DNA of 64,000 bases from Hahella sp. Lineage in GTDB: Bacteria > Pseudomonadota > Gammaproteobacteria > Pseudomonadales > Oleiphilaceae. Made by a program: the position numbers and the translations under genes. The notes below the pieces were generated by a model. The model saw only the letters and a program-made list of their open reading frames with translations, ran no database searches and was not told where the DNA came from. Below, piece by piece: positions 29,078 through 38,296 of this stretch. Within the stretch, counting starts at the first letter, position 1. The number at the start of each line of letters is the position of its first letter. The stretch lies in contig JANQMN010000142.1 of the NCBI GenBank assembly GCA_028280065.1, positions 1 to 64,000 on the forward strand, read 5' to 3'.

Positions 29078-30460
29078 ATGTCGGATAATATAGCGCCCTC
29101 CAAAAAGAGCTTCCTGCAAAACCCACTCGCCAAACTAGGCTTGATACTAATTCTCGTTTTACTGTTGCAAATTCCGATTTTTAAAATTGACAGTCTCGTT
29201 TGGGAACGCAGCCAACGATTTCAGTCGGTAATCACGGAAATTGCAGACAAATGGGGTGGAGAACAAGCGCTACATGCCCCTGTGCTGGTGATACCTGTGG
29301 ATACGCAGGTAAAGGCCAGCGCCAATGATTACGATTTGGGGCACAGGAAAACTGAATTTCTCATCATCGCACCAAGCGCGTTGAACACTGATCTCCAGCT
29401 AAAGAGTGAAACGCGTTACCGGGGAATCTATGAGGTCCCGCTATATCATTCCGATGTAAAAATATCCGGAAACTTTGATCTCGAAACGGCTCTAAACTCG
29501 CTGAAGGAAAACCAGGAACTTCGTTTGGCCGAGGCCTTTCTCAGCATTGGAATTGGTGACATTCGCGCTATTCAGAGTGGCTTGGAACTAAACTTCGATG
29601 AGCAGGAACTTAAATTTTTTCCGGGCAGCCGGTTCAAACAACTGGACGGAATCCACGCGAGGCCGGATCTTTCAAGCGCTAAGGGCTACAAACACAATTT
29701 TAATTTGAAGCTACGACTCCACGGCAGTCAGGGAATATTTGTTTCCCAACTCGGTGAGGACTCGCACACCAGTATCGCCGGAGACTGGACAAATCCAAGT
29801 TTTCAAGGCGAATGGCTACCGTCAAACCGCGAAATTACCGAAGACGGTTTCACCGCCGCCTGGCAGGTGCCCTTTTTGGCTAAGGGTCAACCGGCGTTCT
29901 GGACGGCCAGAGAACTGCGCCGTCAAGCGCTTGATACCCCTTGGATCGGAGTAACCTTGCCCGCCGCCACAGGCCAGTATCAGGCGATTGAACGCAGCGT
30001 AAAATATTCACTGCTGTTTTTGGCTTGCACCTTCGTGTCATTATGGTTAGTAGAACTAACCACCGGGCTTCGGATTCACCCCATTCAGTACTTGTTCACG
30101 GGCGCAACGCTTTGTCTATTTTATCTTTTGTTCCTATCCTTTGCGGAGCACTTGGGAACACTGAGGGCATACGGGGTAGCATCGTTAGCAGTAGTATGCC
30201 AGCTCAGTTGGTACTGCCATCAGTTTCTCCCATCAAGGCGCCTAACTCTTGCTGTTACCGGCTTATTGACAACGCTCTACGGATACCTGTTATCGCTACT
30301 GTACGAGCAGGACTATGCCCTGTTGTTCGGCACCTTGGGGTTATTCTTCTTATTGGCTCTCGGCATGTTCCTGACCCGAAAAATCGACTGGTATCAGGTA
30401 TCGCCCATCACCGCCAGCTTCATTGGCAAACCGGCTCCCCAACCTCCTCAACCCGGATAG
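29078..30460 (+). CDS. creD: CreD-family inner-membrane protein
   Basis: A 460-residue protein with an N-terminal transmembrane helix (about 20-37), a large periplasmic domain (RYRGIYEVPLYHSDV, WLPSNREITEDGF, WLP and PLPAATGQY-type segments) and a C-terminal block of about six helices ending before KIDWY. This order is typical of CreD, a protein linked to CreBC in enterics and to beta-lactam and colicin tolerance. No creB or creC lies nearby; the neighbour is an HTH regulator. Confidence 0.88.
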   Translation: MSDNIAPSKKSFLQNPLAKLGLILILVLLLQIPIFKIDSLVWERSQRFQSVITEIADKWGGEQALHAPVLVIPVDTQVKASANDYDLGHRKTEFLIIAPSALNTDLQLKSETRYRGIYEVPLYHSDVKISGNFDLETALNSLKENQELRLAEAFLSIGIGDIRAIQSGLELNFDEQELKFFPGSRFKQLDGIHARPDLSSAKGYKHNFNLKLRLHGSQGIFVSQLGEDSHTSIAGDWTNPSFQGEWLPSNREITEDGFTAAWQVPFLAKGQPAFWTARELRRQALDTPWIGVTLPAATGQYQAIERSVKYSLLFLACTFVSLWLVELTTGLRIHPIQYLFTGATLCLFYLLFLSFAEHLGTLRAYGVASLAVVCQLSWYCHQFLPSRRLTLAVTGLLTTLYGYLLSLLYEQDYALLFGTLGLFFLLALGMFLTRKIDWYQVSPITASFIGKPAPQPPQPG

Positions 30461-30484
30461 TCCGGGGGTGAGCGAGACCTGCTT

Positions 30485-30508
30485 GGCTCTATGGACAGAG
30501 CCTTTTTT
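30485..30508 (+). terminator. Rho-independent terminator after creD
   Basis: GGCTCT-ATGGAC-AGAGCC followed by six T, 25 bp after the creD stop. Confidence 0.8.
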
Positions 30509-30594
30509 CAAAGGATATGGTTGATACTATTTGCATATTTTCTGGCGAATTCTAAGCTTCAAGGAACATGTAGTTATTGTAGAGTCCTTAAACT

Positions 30595-32163
30595 ATGTCA
30601 AATGGTGACCTGCTGTTTGCTGAGGAATCCACGGAGGAACCCAAAAAAGCAACTCCTATCTCGAAACGTTTCTGGCGTATTCTCATTGTTGATGATGAAG
30701 AGGAAGTCCATCTTGTCACCAAGCTGGTACTGAAACACCTCGAGTTCGATGGCGCGCAATTGCAGCTCTTACACGCCTATTCCGGCCTACAAGCGCAAGA
30801 AATATTGGAAAAGGAATCGGACATTGCGTTAGCCCTGGTCGACGTCGTCATGGAGTCAGACGATGCAGGCTTGCAGTTGATCCGTTGGATCCGAGAGGAG
30901 CAATGCAATAACCAAATTCGCCTGGTGCTAAGGACGGGACAACCCGGACAAGCACCGGAGCAATCCGTGATCACCGATTACGATATAAACGACTACAAGG
31001 ATAAGACAGAACTTACCAATACCAAACTACGCACGTTGATTTTCGCCACCCTGCGCTCCTATCGCGATATCATTGCCATAGATCGCAGCCGGGCCGGACT
31101 GGAACGGGTGATTAATGCCACCTCGACTATTTACAAAAGTCATTCGTTAAGCGCATTTGCTTCAGCAGTCCTGGACCAGATAGAACTCTTGCTATACGGC
31201 AATAAAGAAACCCTGCACGCCAAACCCAAAGTACTCAACGCGGCACACCTTGACCCTTCGGCGACCGAAGTGGAATTCGACGTTATTGCGGCAACCGGAG
31301 ATCTTTTCAAGTATTGCAACGGCGCGCACGGACAATCGCTACCAGAAGACATTGAACAAGGCTTTCGCCAGGCGTTATCCGAGAAACGCAGCTTTCATTC
31401 GGGCAGTTCCTACATCGGCTATTTCTCCAGTTCACGTGGCGGAGAGCACCTTATGTATGTCAATCCAGGAGATATTATCGACCCCTTGGAGCGGCATTTG
31501 CTCGATGTTTATTCCGTCAATGTCGGCATTGCGCACGATAATTTGAAGCTTAGAGACGATATTCAAGAAACACAGCGGGAACTGGTTTACATTCTTGGCG
31601 AGGCGGTGGAAGAGCGTTCGAAAGAAACCGGCGCACATGTTCAGAGAGTCGCGCTCATATCTGAATTACTTGCCACAAAATATGGCCTGCCGGAAGAAGA
31701 TGTTGAACTGGCAAAACTCGCCGCGCCCTTGCACGATGTGGGAAAGATAGCCATTCCCGACAAAATCCTGCATAAACCCGGTAAACTCGACAGCGACGAA
31801 TGGGAGGTAATGAAGACCCATGCTGAAATCGGCCATCAAATGCTGAGCAAATCAAACAAAAGGATTTTACAGAAAGCGGCAATTATCGCTCAACAACATC
31901 ACGAAAACTGGGATGGCAGCGGTTATCCCATGAGTCTTAAAGGTGAACAGATAGATATTATGGGCCGGATCGCCGCCGTTGCCGATGTATTTGACGCCCT
32001 TGGCAGCGTACGATGCTATAAGCCCGCCTACGACAGCGATGAAGTGCTCAGGACAATGCAATCTTTGTCCGGCAGTAAATTCGAGCCGAAACTGGTGCAG
32101 ATACTACTCGACAACAAGGACCAGTTTCTTCGCTTCAGAACCCTGCATCCGGACCCCGACTAG
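30595..32163 (+). CDS. REC-DUF3369-HD-GYP response regulator (c-di-GMP phosphodiesterase)
   Basis: A 522-residue cytoplasmic protein. The receiver (about 28-150) has ILIVDDEEEVH and phosphoacceptor Asp in LVDVVMES; a DUF3369 sensory domain covers about 175-330. The HD-GYP domain (about 335-515) has intact HDVGKIAIPD and HHENWDGSGYP motifs, so hydrolysis of cyclic di-GMP is expected. No cognate kinase gene is adjacent, which is common in this family. Confidence 0.93.
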   Translation: MSNGDLLFAEESTEEPKKATPISKRFWRILIVDDEEEVHLVTKLVLKHLEFDGAQLQLLHAYSGLQAQEILEKESDIALALVDVVMESDDAGLQLIRWIREEQCNNQIRLVLRTGQPGQAPEQSVITDYDINDYKDKTELTNTKLRTLIFATLRSYRDIIAIDRSRAGLERVINATSTIYKSHSLSAFASAVLDQIELLLYGNKETLHAKPKVLNAAHLDPSATEVEFDVIAATGDLFKYCNGAHGQSLPEDIEQGFRQALSEKRSFHSGSSYIGYFSSSRGGEHLMYVNPGDIIDPLERHLLDVYSVNVGIAHDNLKLRDDIQETQRELVYILGEAVEERSKETGAHVQRVALISELLATKYGLPEEDVELAKLAAPLHDVGKIAIPDKILHKPGKLDSDEWEVMKTHAEIGHQMLSKSNKRILQKAAIIAQQHHENWDGSGYPMSLKGEQIDIMGRIAAVADVFDALGSVRCYKPAYDSDEVLRTMQSLSGSKFEPKLVQILLDNKDQFLRFRTLHPDPD

Positions 32164-32204
32164 CGAGATGTAGGCAGGCTTACTTATAACCCGGTCCGAA
32201 ACGT

Positions 32205-32723
32205 TCAGACATCCGCTGCTTGATCGAATTGGAGAAACTTTTTCCGCTCGTTGATTTCGGTGAGAAGATACTCAATAACGCAATCATGCGTACCCGGAAA
32301 CTCCTCACCTATCCGCATGAGATAACTTTCGGCCAGCGAATAGTTGGCCTCCCGCCTGCGCATGGTTGCGACCGCAACATGATAGAGCGCATGGGAACGC
32401 ACCCTGTTGCTTTGATTTTGATCCCAGTATATTTCCATGAGCATATCAATGGCTTTATCAAGCCCATAGGGAGGACGGGAACGCGCATATTCGACAATCT
32501 CCGGACTCAATTGATATTCGTTCCGGGGACAATCAGTGGCAGCTAAATCCTTTTGATACCTGGTATAGCCCTTTTCCATGGCATGGATAAAAGCGTGTTT
32601 GCTTTCAGCATAATTTACGATACCGATATCGATCATTGTGGTTGCGGTTCCCGGCACACAACCTCCAAGGAAAACCAAACATCCGATAACGACCGCATGG
32701 CCTAAACGCATTGTATTCTTCAC
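32205..32723 (-). CDS. Hypothetical lipoprotein with helical repeats
   Basis: 172 residues with a signal peptide and lipobox VFLGGC (Cys about residue 22). The mature part is helical, with a TPR-like stretch (ALYHVAVATMRRREANYSLA, ESYLMRIGEEFPG). I recognise no family. It is convergent with the HD-GYP gene and appears monocistronic. Confidence 0.7.
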   Translation of the reverse strand: MKNTMRLGHAVVIGCLVFLGGCVPGTATTMIDIGIVNYAESKHAFIHAMEKGYTRYQKDLAATDCPRNEYQLSPEIVEYARSRPPYGLDKAIDMLMEIYWDQNQSNRVRSHALYHVAVATMRRREANYSLAESYLMRIGEEFPGTHDCVIEYLLTEINERKKFLQFDQAADV

Positions 32724-33005
32724 TGGTAAAGTCCGATTGAAAATTTTGCCGCTACTTTAACAGGTCGGCTCAACAATTCTTCTGTACCGACTCACATTTC
32801 CATCAATTAGACCCAATGCCGGTGTCTATTCCGGCTGCCCGGCAATGGCTTCAAAACGAGGAGAAAAGATTGACCGGTTATACTCGCCTGGATACATTCG
32901 TTGCAGTCATTGGAAAAAAAATAGCGGTGTTGATTGGATACGGTTGGGTTCAGAATCAAACTGAGATAGTCTTAATCCATTGCCCTATTTGACCGCCAAC
33001 CGACC

Positions 33006-34109
33006 ATGTCCAGTTGTCAGCTCACCCGGCTTTGCCTTGCTGCTTATCTACTAACCCTGCTCAGTGCTTGCGCCGGGGTTAGCCCGGCACCGGTTCAATT
33101 AGCCGACGGTCTTGCAGTCGCCAGCCCGCAGTCCCAAGCGATTGACGGTAAACGTTTGGCGAGCGCCCACAATAATATCTGGGAGCCGCGGAGCTCTACG
33201 ATCACTCCTAATATCCGAAAGATGAAGGATTATGTCGGCATCGACAGCATGCTTGTCGCCCGCAACAACAAACTGATATTCGAGAAATATTACAACGGCT
33301 TCGGGATTGACCGGCCCCATTATGTCGCCTCATTGGGAAAGAGCTTGTTTTCGGCATTACTGGGCGTGGTGATCGATAAGGGCCTCATTGCGGGAACGGA
33401 GCAAAGTATCTATGAACTGATGCCCTATCAGGACATTGCCCATTGGAATGCCGATAAACAGGCCATCCAAGTGAAGCATTTGCTTACCATGTCGACCGGC
33501 TGGCAGTGCGGAAGTATTCTAGACTATGACACTCACTGCGGCGCGCTAATGGAACAACAGCAAGATCCGTTCAAATGGATACTGGATTTACCCATGGCAG
33601 CAACTCCGGGCAGCCAGTTTAACTATAACGATGCAACGCCCAAATTCATCGCAGCCAGCATGGCTTTGGCAACCCGCCAGGCTCCGGCGGAGCTTTACCG
33701 CAAACATTTTGTAGACCCCATGCAGATGCAAAACAACCTGTTCGAGAACCAGGCGCTGACCAGCCGGGAAATGCTGAAATTCGGCCTGTTGTTTTTGAAT
33801 GGCGGCAGATGGCAGGAGCAACAAATACTCTCGCCCGACTGGGTAAGTCAGTCTACGTCTATCCAGTTTGAATTTCCCGGCGGAAGACGGATTAAGGGCT
33901 ATGGCTACTACTGGTGGATCGGCGAGTTTCAGTTCGATAACCGGACCGTGGATGGCTTCTATGCAGCCGGTAACGGAGGCCAATATATCATGGTGATTCC
34001 GCAATTCAAGTTGGTGTCCGTTTTTACCGGAAGCGCCTACAACGCAACGAACTACATGCAGCAGGCATTTGAAATCATGGAACGTTTCATTCTTCCCGCA
34101 GTGCAATAA
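33006..34109 (+). CDS. Serine hydrolase of the beta-lactamase/class C family, lipoprotein
   Basis: 367 residues with a lipobox (LLSAC, Cys about 22). Catalytic elements: nucleophile SxxK as SLGK in HYVASLGKSLFSALLG, the Tyr motif in FNYNDATPK, and a GNGGQYIMVIP strand replacing the KTG/HTG box, as in 6-aminohexanoate-dimer hydrolase (NylB)-like enzymes. The substrate is unknown. It is probably periplasmic and membrane-anchored. There is no need to infer antibiotic resistance: many such enzymes are esterases or peptidases. Confidence 0.85.
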   Translation: MSSCQLTRLCLAAYLLTLLSACAGVSPAPVQLADGLAVASPQSQAIDGKRLASAHNNIWEPRSSTITPNIRKMKDYVGIDSMLVARNNKLIFEKYYNGFGIDRPHYVASLGKSLFSALLGVVIDKGLIAGTEQSIYELMPYQDIAHWNADKQAIQVKHLLTMSTGWQCGSILDYDTHCGALMEQQQDPFKWILDLPMAATPGSQFNYNDATPKFIAASMALATRQAPAELYRKHFVDPMQMQNNLFENQALTSREMLKFGLLFLNGGRWQEQQILSPDWVSQSTSIQFEFPGGRRIKGYGYYWWIGEFQFDNRTVDGFYAAGNGGQYIMVIPQFKLVSVFTGSAYNATNYMQQAFEIMERFILPAVQ

Positions 34110-34241
34110 GTAACAGGTTTGTTGCTGTTTTTTTGCACATCATTTGATAGACTTTTGCTGCAAGCGAGTAGAGAACGGAATCTGAAAGCAGAGAACGTAC
34201 CCTTTCGTATTAATCTGTTCACTTAGTAAAGGACCAAAACT

Positions 34242-34730
34242 ATGTCTGATGTTTATGCCCCCCCTCAAAGCCAACTGGAAGAACTGGAAAAGTTTGAATT
34301 AGCCAGCCGGGGATCCCGCTTAGGCGCTGCTATCATCGATGGCATCATCAATATGCTCACCGTGATTCCTTTGATGATGGCTCTCGGCATGTGGGAAATG
34401 GTCATCGGAGGAGAAGAACCCGGCCTGATGTTTACTGTCGGTGTCGGCCTGGCATCATTTGTCTTATTTGCATTGATTCACGGTTACTTTCTGGCAACCG
34501 GCGGCCAGACCATCGGGAAAAAAATCCTGGGAATTCGCATGGTTGACATGCAGGATCAAATTCTCCCGGTACCCAGTATTCTCGGTAAACGCTACCTGCC
34601 GATTACCTTGGTCAGCATGATCCCACTGATCGGCCAGATACTGCCGATGATCGATATCTTATTCATTTTCCGCAAAGACCGGCGCTGTATTCACGACCTC
34701 ATCGCCGGAACCAAAGTGGTGCTTGCCTAA
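34242..34730 (+). CDS. RDD-family membrane protein
   Basis: 162 residues. The family motif RGSRLGAAIIDGIIN at about 22-37 (Arg and Asp of RDD), about four membrane helices, and the conserved C-terminal KDRRCIHDLIAGTKVV are present. Function unknown; some relatives affect ion homeostasis. The last 72 bases overlap the 3' end of the convergent HAD gene. Confidence 0.85.
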   Translation: MSDVYAPPQSQLEELEKFELASRGSRLGAAIIDGIINMLTVIPLMMALGMWEMVIGGEEPGLMFTVGVGLASFVLFALIHGYFLATGGQTIGKKILGIRMVDMQDQILPVPSILGKRYLPITLVSMIPLIGQILPMIDILFIFRKDRRCIHDLIAGTKVVLA

Positions 34731-35576
34731 CTTGAAATATTTCGCCAGATAGGTAGCAACACCATGCTGGTCGCAAGCAGAAGTTTTCTGAAATGCGGCC
34801 AGCTTGCTTTTGAGTTCGTCCTGACCATTCTCCATCACAATGGGCATTGTTACCATTTCCAGCATTTCAAGATCGTTCATGCCGTCTCCAAATGCCATCG
34901 TATTTAGCTTGCCAAAAGCCGCAGAGGAATCTTCCGTTAGTTTAATAAGCTTTGCCAAACCCGTAGCCTTATTGACCATCGCCGGCATGACTTCCAATGT
35001 ATTCGGCAGGGAAAAAGTAACATGGACGGGCTGCTTAACCTCACTTTTGATGCGCCGGTGTAGTGTTTGCAACCTATCTGGCTCGCCGACAAAAAACAAT
35101 TTTAAAACATCTGTCAGCCGGCGGGGACAAAACTCGACTATTTCGTAGCCATATCCTGAAATCTCGTGCAACCGGCGTAGCTTTTCATTCGGTTCTTCAA
35201 CGAGCCAGCCGTCAGCGGTATAGATATTTCGATGCACCCGAAAACCTTGTGAAACATCCAATAGGCACTCAAGTGTCGGTTCTGGCAAAACCTGCTTATC
35301 GAGCAACTGTCCGGAAGCATCATGCACCATCGCGCCATTCGATGTAATCATGGCCACCGATCTGTCCAGGGGAGCGAGTAAAGGTTCAGCGTCCCGTATA
35401 TGACGGCCTGTGGCAACAGCAAAGGTTATTCCGCTATCCACCACTCTGCGTAAGCACTCAATGGATTGTTGACTCAATTGGTGATCGGAGCCGAGCAGAG
35501 TGCCGTCTAAATCCGACACCACAAGATGACGAGTTACGGGGTCCTGCGAGACCAAATTTACTTGTCGATATTCCAT
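34659..35576 (-). CDS. Cof-type HAD phosphatase
   Basis: 305 residues. HAD motif I is SDLDGTLLGSDHQ (about 21-33), motif II ITSNGA, the Lys in NKATGL (motif III) and the second metal Asp pair GDGMNDLEMLE (motif IV), with a Cof-type C2 cap. These usually dephosphorylate sugar or nucleotide phosphates. The final residues after about 280 are encoded antisense to the end of the RDD gene, so they are likely a non-conserved extension. Confidence 0.88.
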   Translation of the reverse strand: MEYRQVNLVSQDPVTRHLVVSDLDGTLLGSDHQLSQQSIECLRRVVDSGITFAVATGRHIRDAEPLLAPLDRSVAMITSNGAMVHDASGQLLDKQVLPEPTLECLLDVSQGFRVHRNIYTADGWLVEEPNEKLRRLHEISGYGYEIVEFCPRRLTDVLKLFFVGEPDRLQTLHRRIKSEVKQPVHVTFSLPNTLEVMPAMVNKATGLAKLIKLTEDSSAAFGKLNTMAFGDGMNDLEMLEMVTMPIVMENGQDELKSKLAAFQKTSACDQHGVATYLAKYFKLGKHHFGSGDEVVNTAPVFAENE

Positions 35577-35585
35577 GGCAGTTCC

Positions 35586-35975
35586 TTAAATGGTGATTTC
35601 AATCCGGTTTTCTTCCGGGTCCAACACGCAGCTTTCGTAATAGCCATCCCCTGTCCAGCGCGGCTCACCGACTATTCTGAAGCCGCCCTGCCGGAGTTTC
35701 TCCGTGAGTTCGTTGACAACCTCTTCGCTACCGACAGAAATCGCCAGATGCGCCAAGCCTAACTTGGGCAGCGTTGAAAAAGCCGACTTTGGCGGAATTT
35801 TCTTCATTGTCATTAACTCCAAACGACAACCGCTTTCCGATTCCAGAAAGTAGGATGCAAACTCCTTTTCTGCATTAACATATTTTTTGCCCGGCTTCAT
35901 TTGGAAATACTGGCTGTAAAACTGCCGCATCACTTCCAGTTCATAGGTCCAGATTGCTACATGTTCGATTCTCAT
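35586..35975 (-). CDS. VOC/glyoxalase-family protein
   Basis: A 129-residue vicinal-oxygen-chelate fold protein: two beta-alpha-beta-beta-beta modules, RIEHVAIWTYELE with the first metal His, RLELMT (Glu), GLAHLAISVGS (His) and RIEITI (Glu). Start ATG 35975 has GGAG seven bases upstream; a longer frame would add 24 unrelated residues. It is divergent from the LysR gene, so it is a likely target of it. Confidence 0.85.
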   Translation of the reverse strand: MRIEHVAIWTYELEVMRQFYSQYFQMKPGKKYVNAEKEFASYFLESESGCRLELMTMKKIPPKSAFSTLPKLGLAHLAISVGSEEVVNELTEKLRQGGFRIVGEPRWTGDGYYESCVLDPEENRIEITI

Positions 35976-36087
35976 GAGACCACTCCATTCGCGGTGCAAC
36001 ACCAATTGCTTGTCACAGTGACGAGTATCAAGCACACTTAAAAACAAGTAAAACTAATTTTTTCTATATTAAAAAATAAATTTATTT

Positions 36088-36987
36088 ATGCAGCATCTTC
36101 TTCCCCACTTACCCTATTTCACCGAAGTAGCCAGAACAAAGAGCTTTACCAAGGCTGCCGAGGAACTCAATATTACCCAGGCAGCAGTGAGCTATCAGGT
36201 CAAGCAGTTAGAAGAGAAAGTCGGCGTCCAGCTGATACTCAGGCAATCCGGAAGCCAGCTCAAACTTACCGCTGCCGGGGAGAACCTGGCCAAAGAGTAT
36301 GCCTATTGCGCAAAGCGCTTAACGCAAGCCTTGCGGCAACTGCATCACAACGAAAATCATGGTGAGATCCGCATTTCTGCGCCCGTGGATTTTGGCAGCC
36401 TCCTGATGCCAAAAGTGATCTCTTGGCTCATGCAGCATTTTCCCGGACTCTGGATTGATTTACATACCAGCGATCAAATCGTCGACCTGCACCGTTCACG
36501 CTGGGAGTTGGCCGTCAGAGTCAATAGTCAACTGCAAGTCAGGCACTCAAGACCACTTCTGCAAAGCAGGATTAAACTAGTCGCGAGCCCAAATTACCTG
36601 AAACGAACCGGAAACCTACAAAACCTCGGGCAGTTGGAACAGCACGTCGCACTTATCCGGCAAGGCTCGAAAATGCGCAGTTGGACCCGTTTGCTAGAGA
36701 TTGACAATCTTTCTCCGGATGTGTTGCGCTCCCGCCTGGTGCTTGGGAACTCCTTTGCCCTCCGCCAGGCGGCGCTGGTGGATCTGGGCATCGCTATCCT
36801 CCCGGCGTTTATTGTTCACGACGACTTGCTTTCCGGACAGCTAGTTTCCCTGCTACCCCGGAAAACCGACGAAATGCCCGCCGCCAGTTTCTTTCTCGCC
36901 TCCATCGACACCCCGCAATCCGACAGTTACGAAACTTGCCTAAGAGATGCTTTTCGAGCAGTTTATGGCGAAATAATCGAGGGCTGA
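36088..36987 (+). CDS. LysR-family transcriptional regulator
   Basis: 299 residues with N-terminal winged HTH (FTKAAEELNITQAAVSYQVK) and a C-terminal periplasmic-binding-like effector domain of the GcvA type. Its ATG has no visible Shine-Dalgarno sequence; the upstream 30 bases are almost purely A and T, and include TTTTTT-CTATATT-AAAAAA, a possible operator. It is divergent from the VOC gene. The ligand is unknown. Confidence 0.9.
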   Translation: MQHLLPHLPYFTEVARTKSFTKAAEELNITQAAVSYQVKQLEEKVGVQLILRQSGSQLKLTAAGENLAKEYAYCAKRLTQALRQLHHNENHGEIRISAPVDFGSLLMPKVISWLMQHFPGLWIDLHTSDQIVDLHRSRWELAVRVNSQLQVRHSRPLLQSRIKLVASPNYLKRTGNLQNLGQLEQHVALIRQGSKMRSWTRLLEIDNLSPDVLRSRLVLGNSFALRQAALVDLGIAILPAFIVHDDLLSGQLVSLLPRKTDEMPAASFFLASIDTPQSDSYETCLRDAFRAVYGEIIEG

Positions 36988-37024
36988 GCTACACTTCTGA
37001 ATACGACCGCAACGGAGCGTCCAG

Positions 37025-38272
37025 GTGTTTGGTGGCATAAAAACCAGCTACAACGTTTTAAAAAAAACGACAGCCGTCGTTTTGGCAGGCGGTAGAGGTT
37101 CCGGGCTTAAGGAGCTTACCGAAAAAACAGCAAAACCGGCTGTGCCTATCGCCGGAAACTACCGCATTATTGACTTCGTCCTGTCTAACTGTGTCAATTC
37201 CGGCATCCGCAGTATCGGCGTCATTACCCAATATATGTCTGACACCTTGATTCGGCATATACAAATGGGCTGGGGGCGTACAACTTCCGACAGTAGTGGC
37301 GGGGTAATCGTCATACCCGCCCAGCAACGGACCGGCGACAGTTGGTTTCGAGGCACCGCGGATGCAATCTATCAAAACATGGATCTGGTGAATCCGGAAC
37401 GCACCGACCGGCTTTTAATCCTTTCCGGAGATCAAGTCTATAAAATGGATTATTCCGGTCTGATTGCCCAGCACATTGAGCAAAAAGCCGACCTGACCAT
37501 CGCCTGTACCCAACAACCGGTGGCCGGCAGCCCCAAGTATGGAGCATTTCAAATCAAGCCGGATCACCGGCTGACGTCTGTTCCCAATGACCCGCACCAA
37601 GCAGCCTCTAACGAAACGCCGCATAATCGCGTCTACTCCATGGGGATTCACCTGTTTAATATCGACTGTCTGCAGCAAGAACTGCAAAGAGCAATCAGCA
37701 GCGGTGCTTATGAACATAACCTGGAAACAGACGTTATTCCCGGGGTAATCCAACGTCATAAAGTCTACGGCCACATTTTTGACAAAGAAGACCAGGTTGG
37801 CAAAACCCCCTATTGGCGACCCGCCAGTAATATTGACCAGTATTACGCCATTAACATGGATTTGATAGCCACCGTTCCCGACCTGGATCTCTACGACCGG
37901 AACTGGCCTATTCGGACCTTTCAATGGCAACGTGCCGGGGCCAAAATTCTGCATTCTCACGATACGCCAAGCGGCTGCGTTACCCGCTCGCTGCTGTCTG
38001 GTGGCGTTGTAGTGCGTTCGGCAACAATTGACCATTCGGTGTTAAGTGTCGATGTCCAGGTTGGCGAGTACAGTACGGTAAAGGACTCGGTAATCCTACC
38101 GGGGGCGAACATTGGCAAACGCTGCACGATTAACAACGCGATCATCGGTGAAGAGTGCCATGTCCCGGACGGCATGAAAATTGGCGTAAATCCCACGTTT
38201 GAAGGAAGCTTCTTTACAAGGTCGGAAGGGGGGATATTGCTGGTCACAAAATCCATGCTTAAACGCTTTTAA
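37025..38272 (+). CDS. glgC: Glucose-1-phosphate adenylyltransferase (GlgC) homologue with altered catalytic residues
   Basis: 415 residues. It aligns with E. coli GlgC along its length: AVVLAGGRGSGLKELT, AKPAVPIAGNYRIIDF, WFRGTADAIYQNMD, SGDQVYKMDY, YDRNWPIRTF and a left-handed beta-helix C-terminus ending GGILLVTKSML. Odd points: the Arg of GGRGTRL is Gly; the FVEKP motif carrying the sugar-phosphate Lys (K195 in E. coli) is replaced by an unrelated VPNDP segment; and the metal Asp of WRDVGT (D276) is replaced in PYWRPASN. Asp142 (SGDQ) is retained. The start is GTG with GGAG about eight bases upstream. It may be non-catalytic or regulatory. Confidence 0.85.
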   Translation: MFGGIKTSYNVLKKTTAVVLAGGRGSGLKELTEKTAKPAVPIAGNYRIIDFVLSNCVNSGIRSIGVITQYMSDTLIRHIQMGWGRTTSDSSGGVIVIPAQQRTGDSWFRGTADAIYQNMDLVNPERTDRLLILSGDQVYKMDYSGLIAQHIEQKADLTIACTQQPVAGSPKYGAFQIKPDHRLTSVPNDPHQAASNETPHNRVYSMGIHLFNIDCLQQELQRAISSGAYEHNLETDVIPGVIQRHKVYGHIFDKEDQVGKTPYWRPASNIDQYYAINMDLIATVPDLDLYDRNWPIRTFQWQRAGAKILHSHDTPSGCVTRSLLSGGVVVRSATIDHSVLSVDVQVGEYSTVKDSVILPGANIGKRCTINNAIIGEECHVPDGMKIGVNPTFEGSFFTRSEGGILLVTKSMLKRF

Positions 38273-38296
38273 GCTCAGTTGACACTTGAGGTTGCA

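Noticed and set aside
33006-34109. Possible antibiotic-resistance beta-lactamase
   Set aside because: The motif set (SLGK, YND, GNGGQ) fits NylB-like esterases or amidases; nothing points to beta-lactam hydrolysis.
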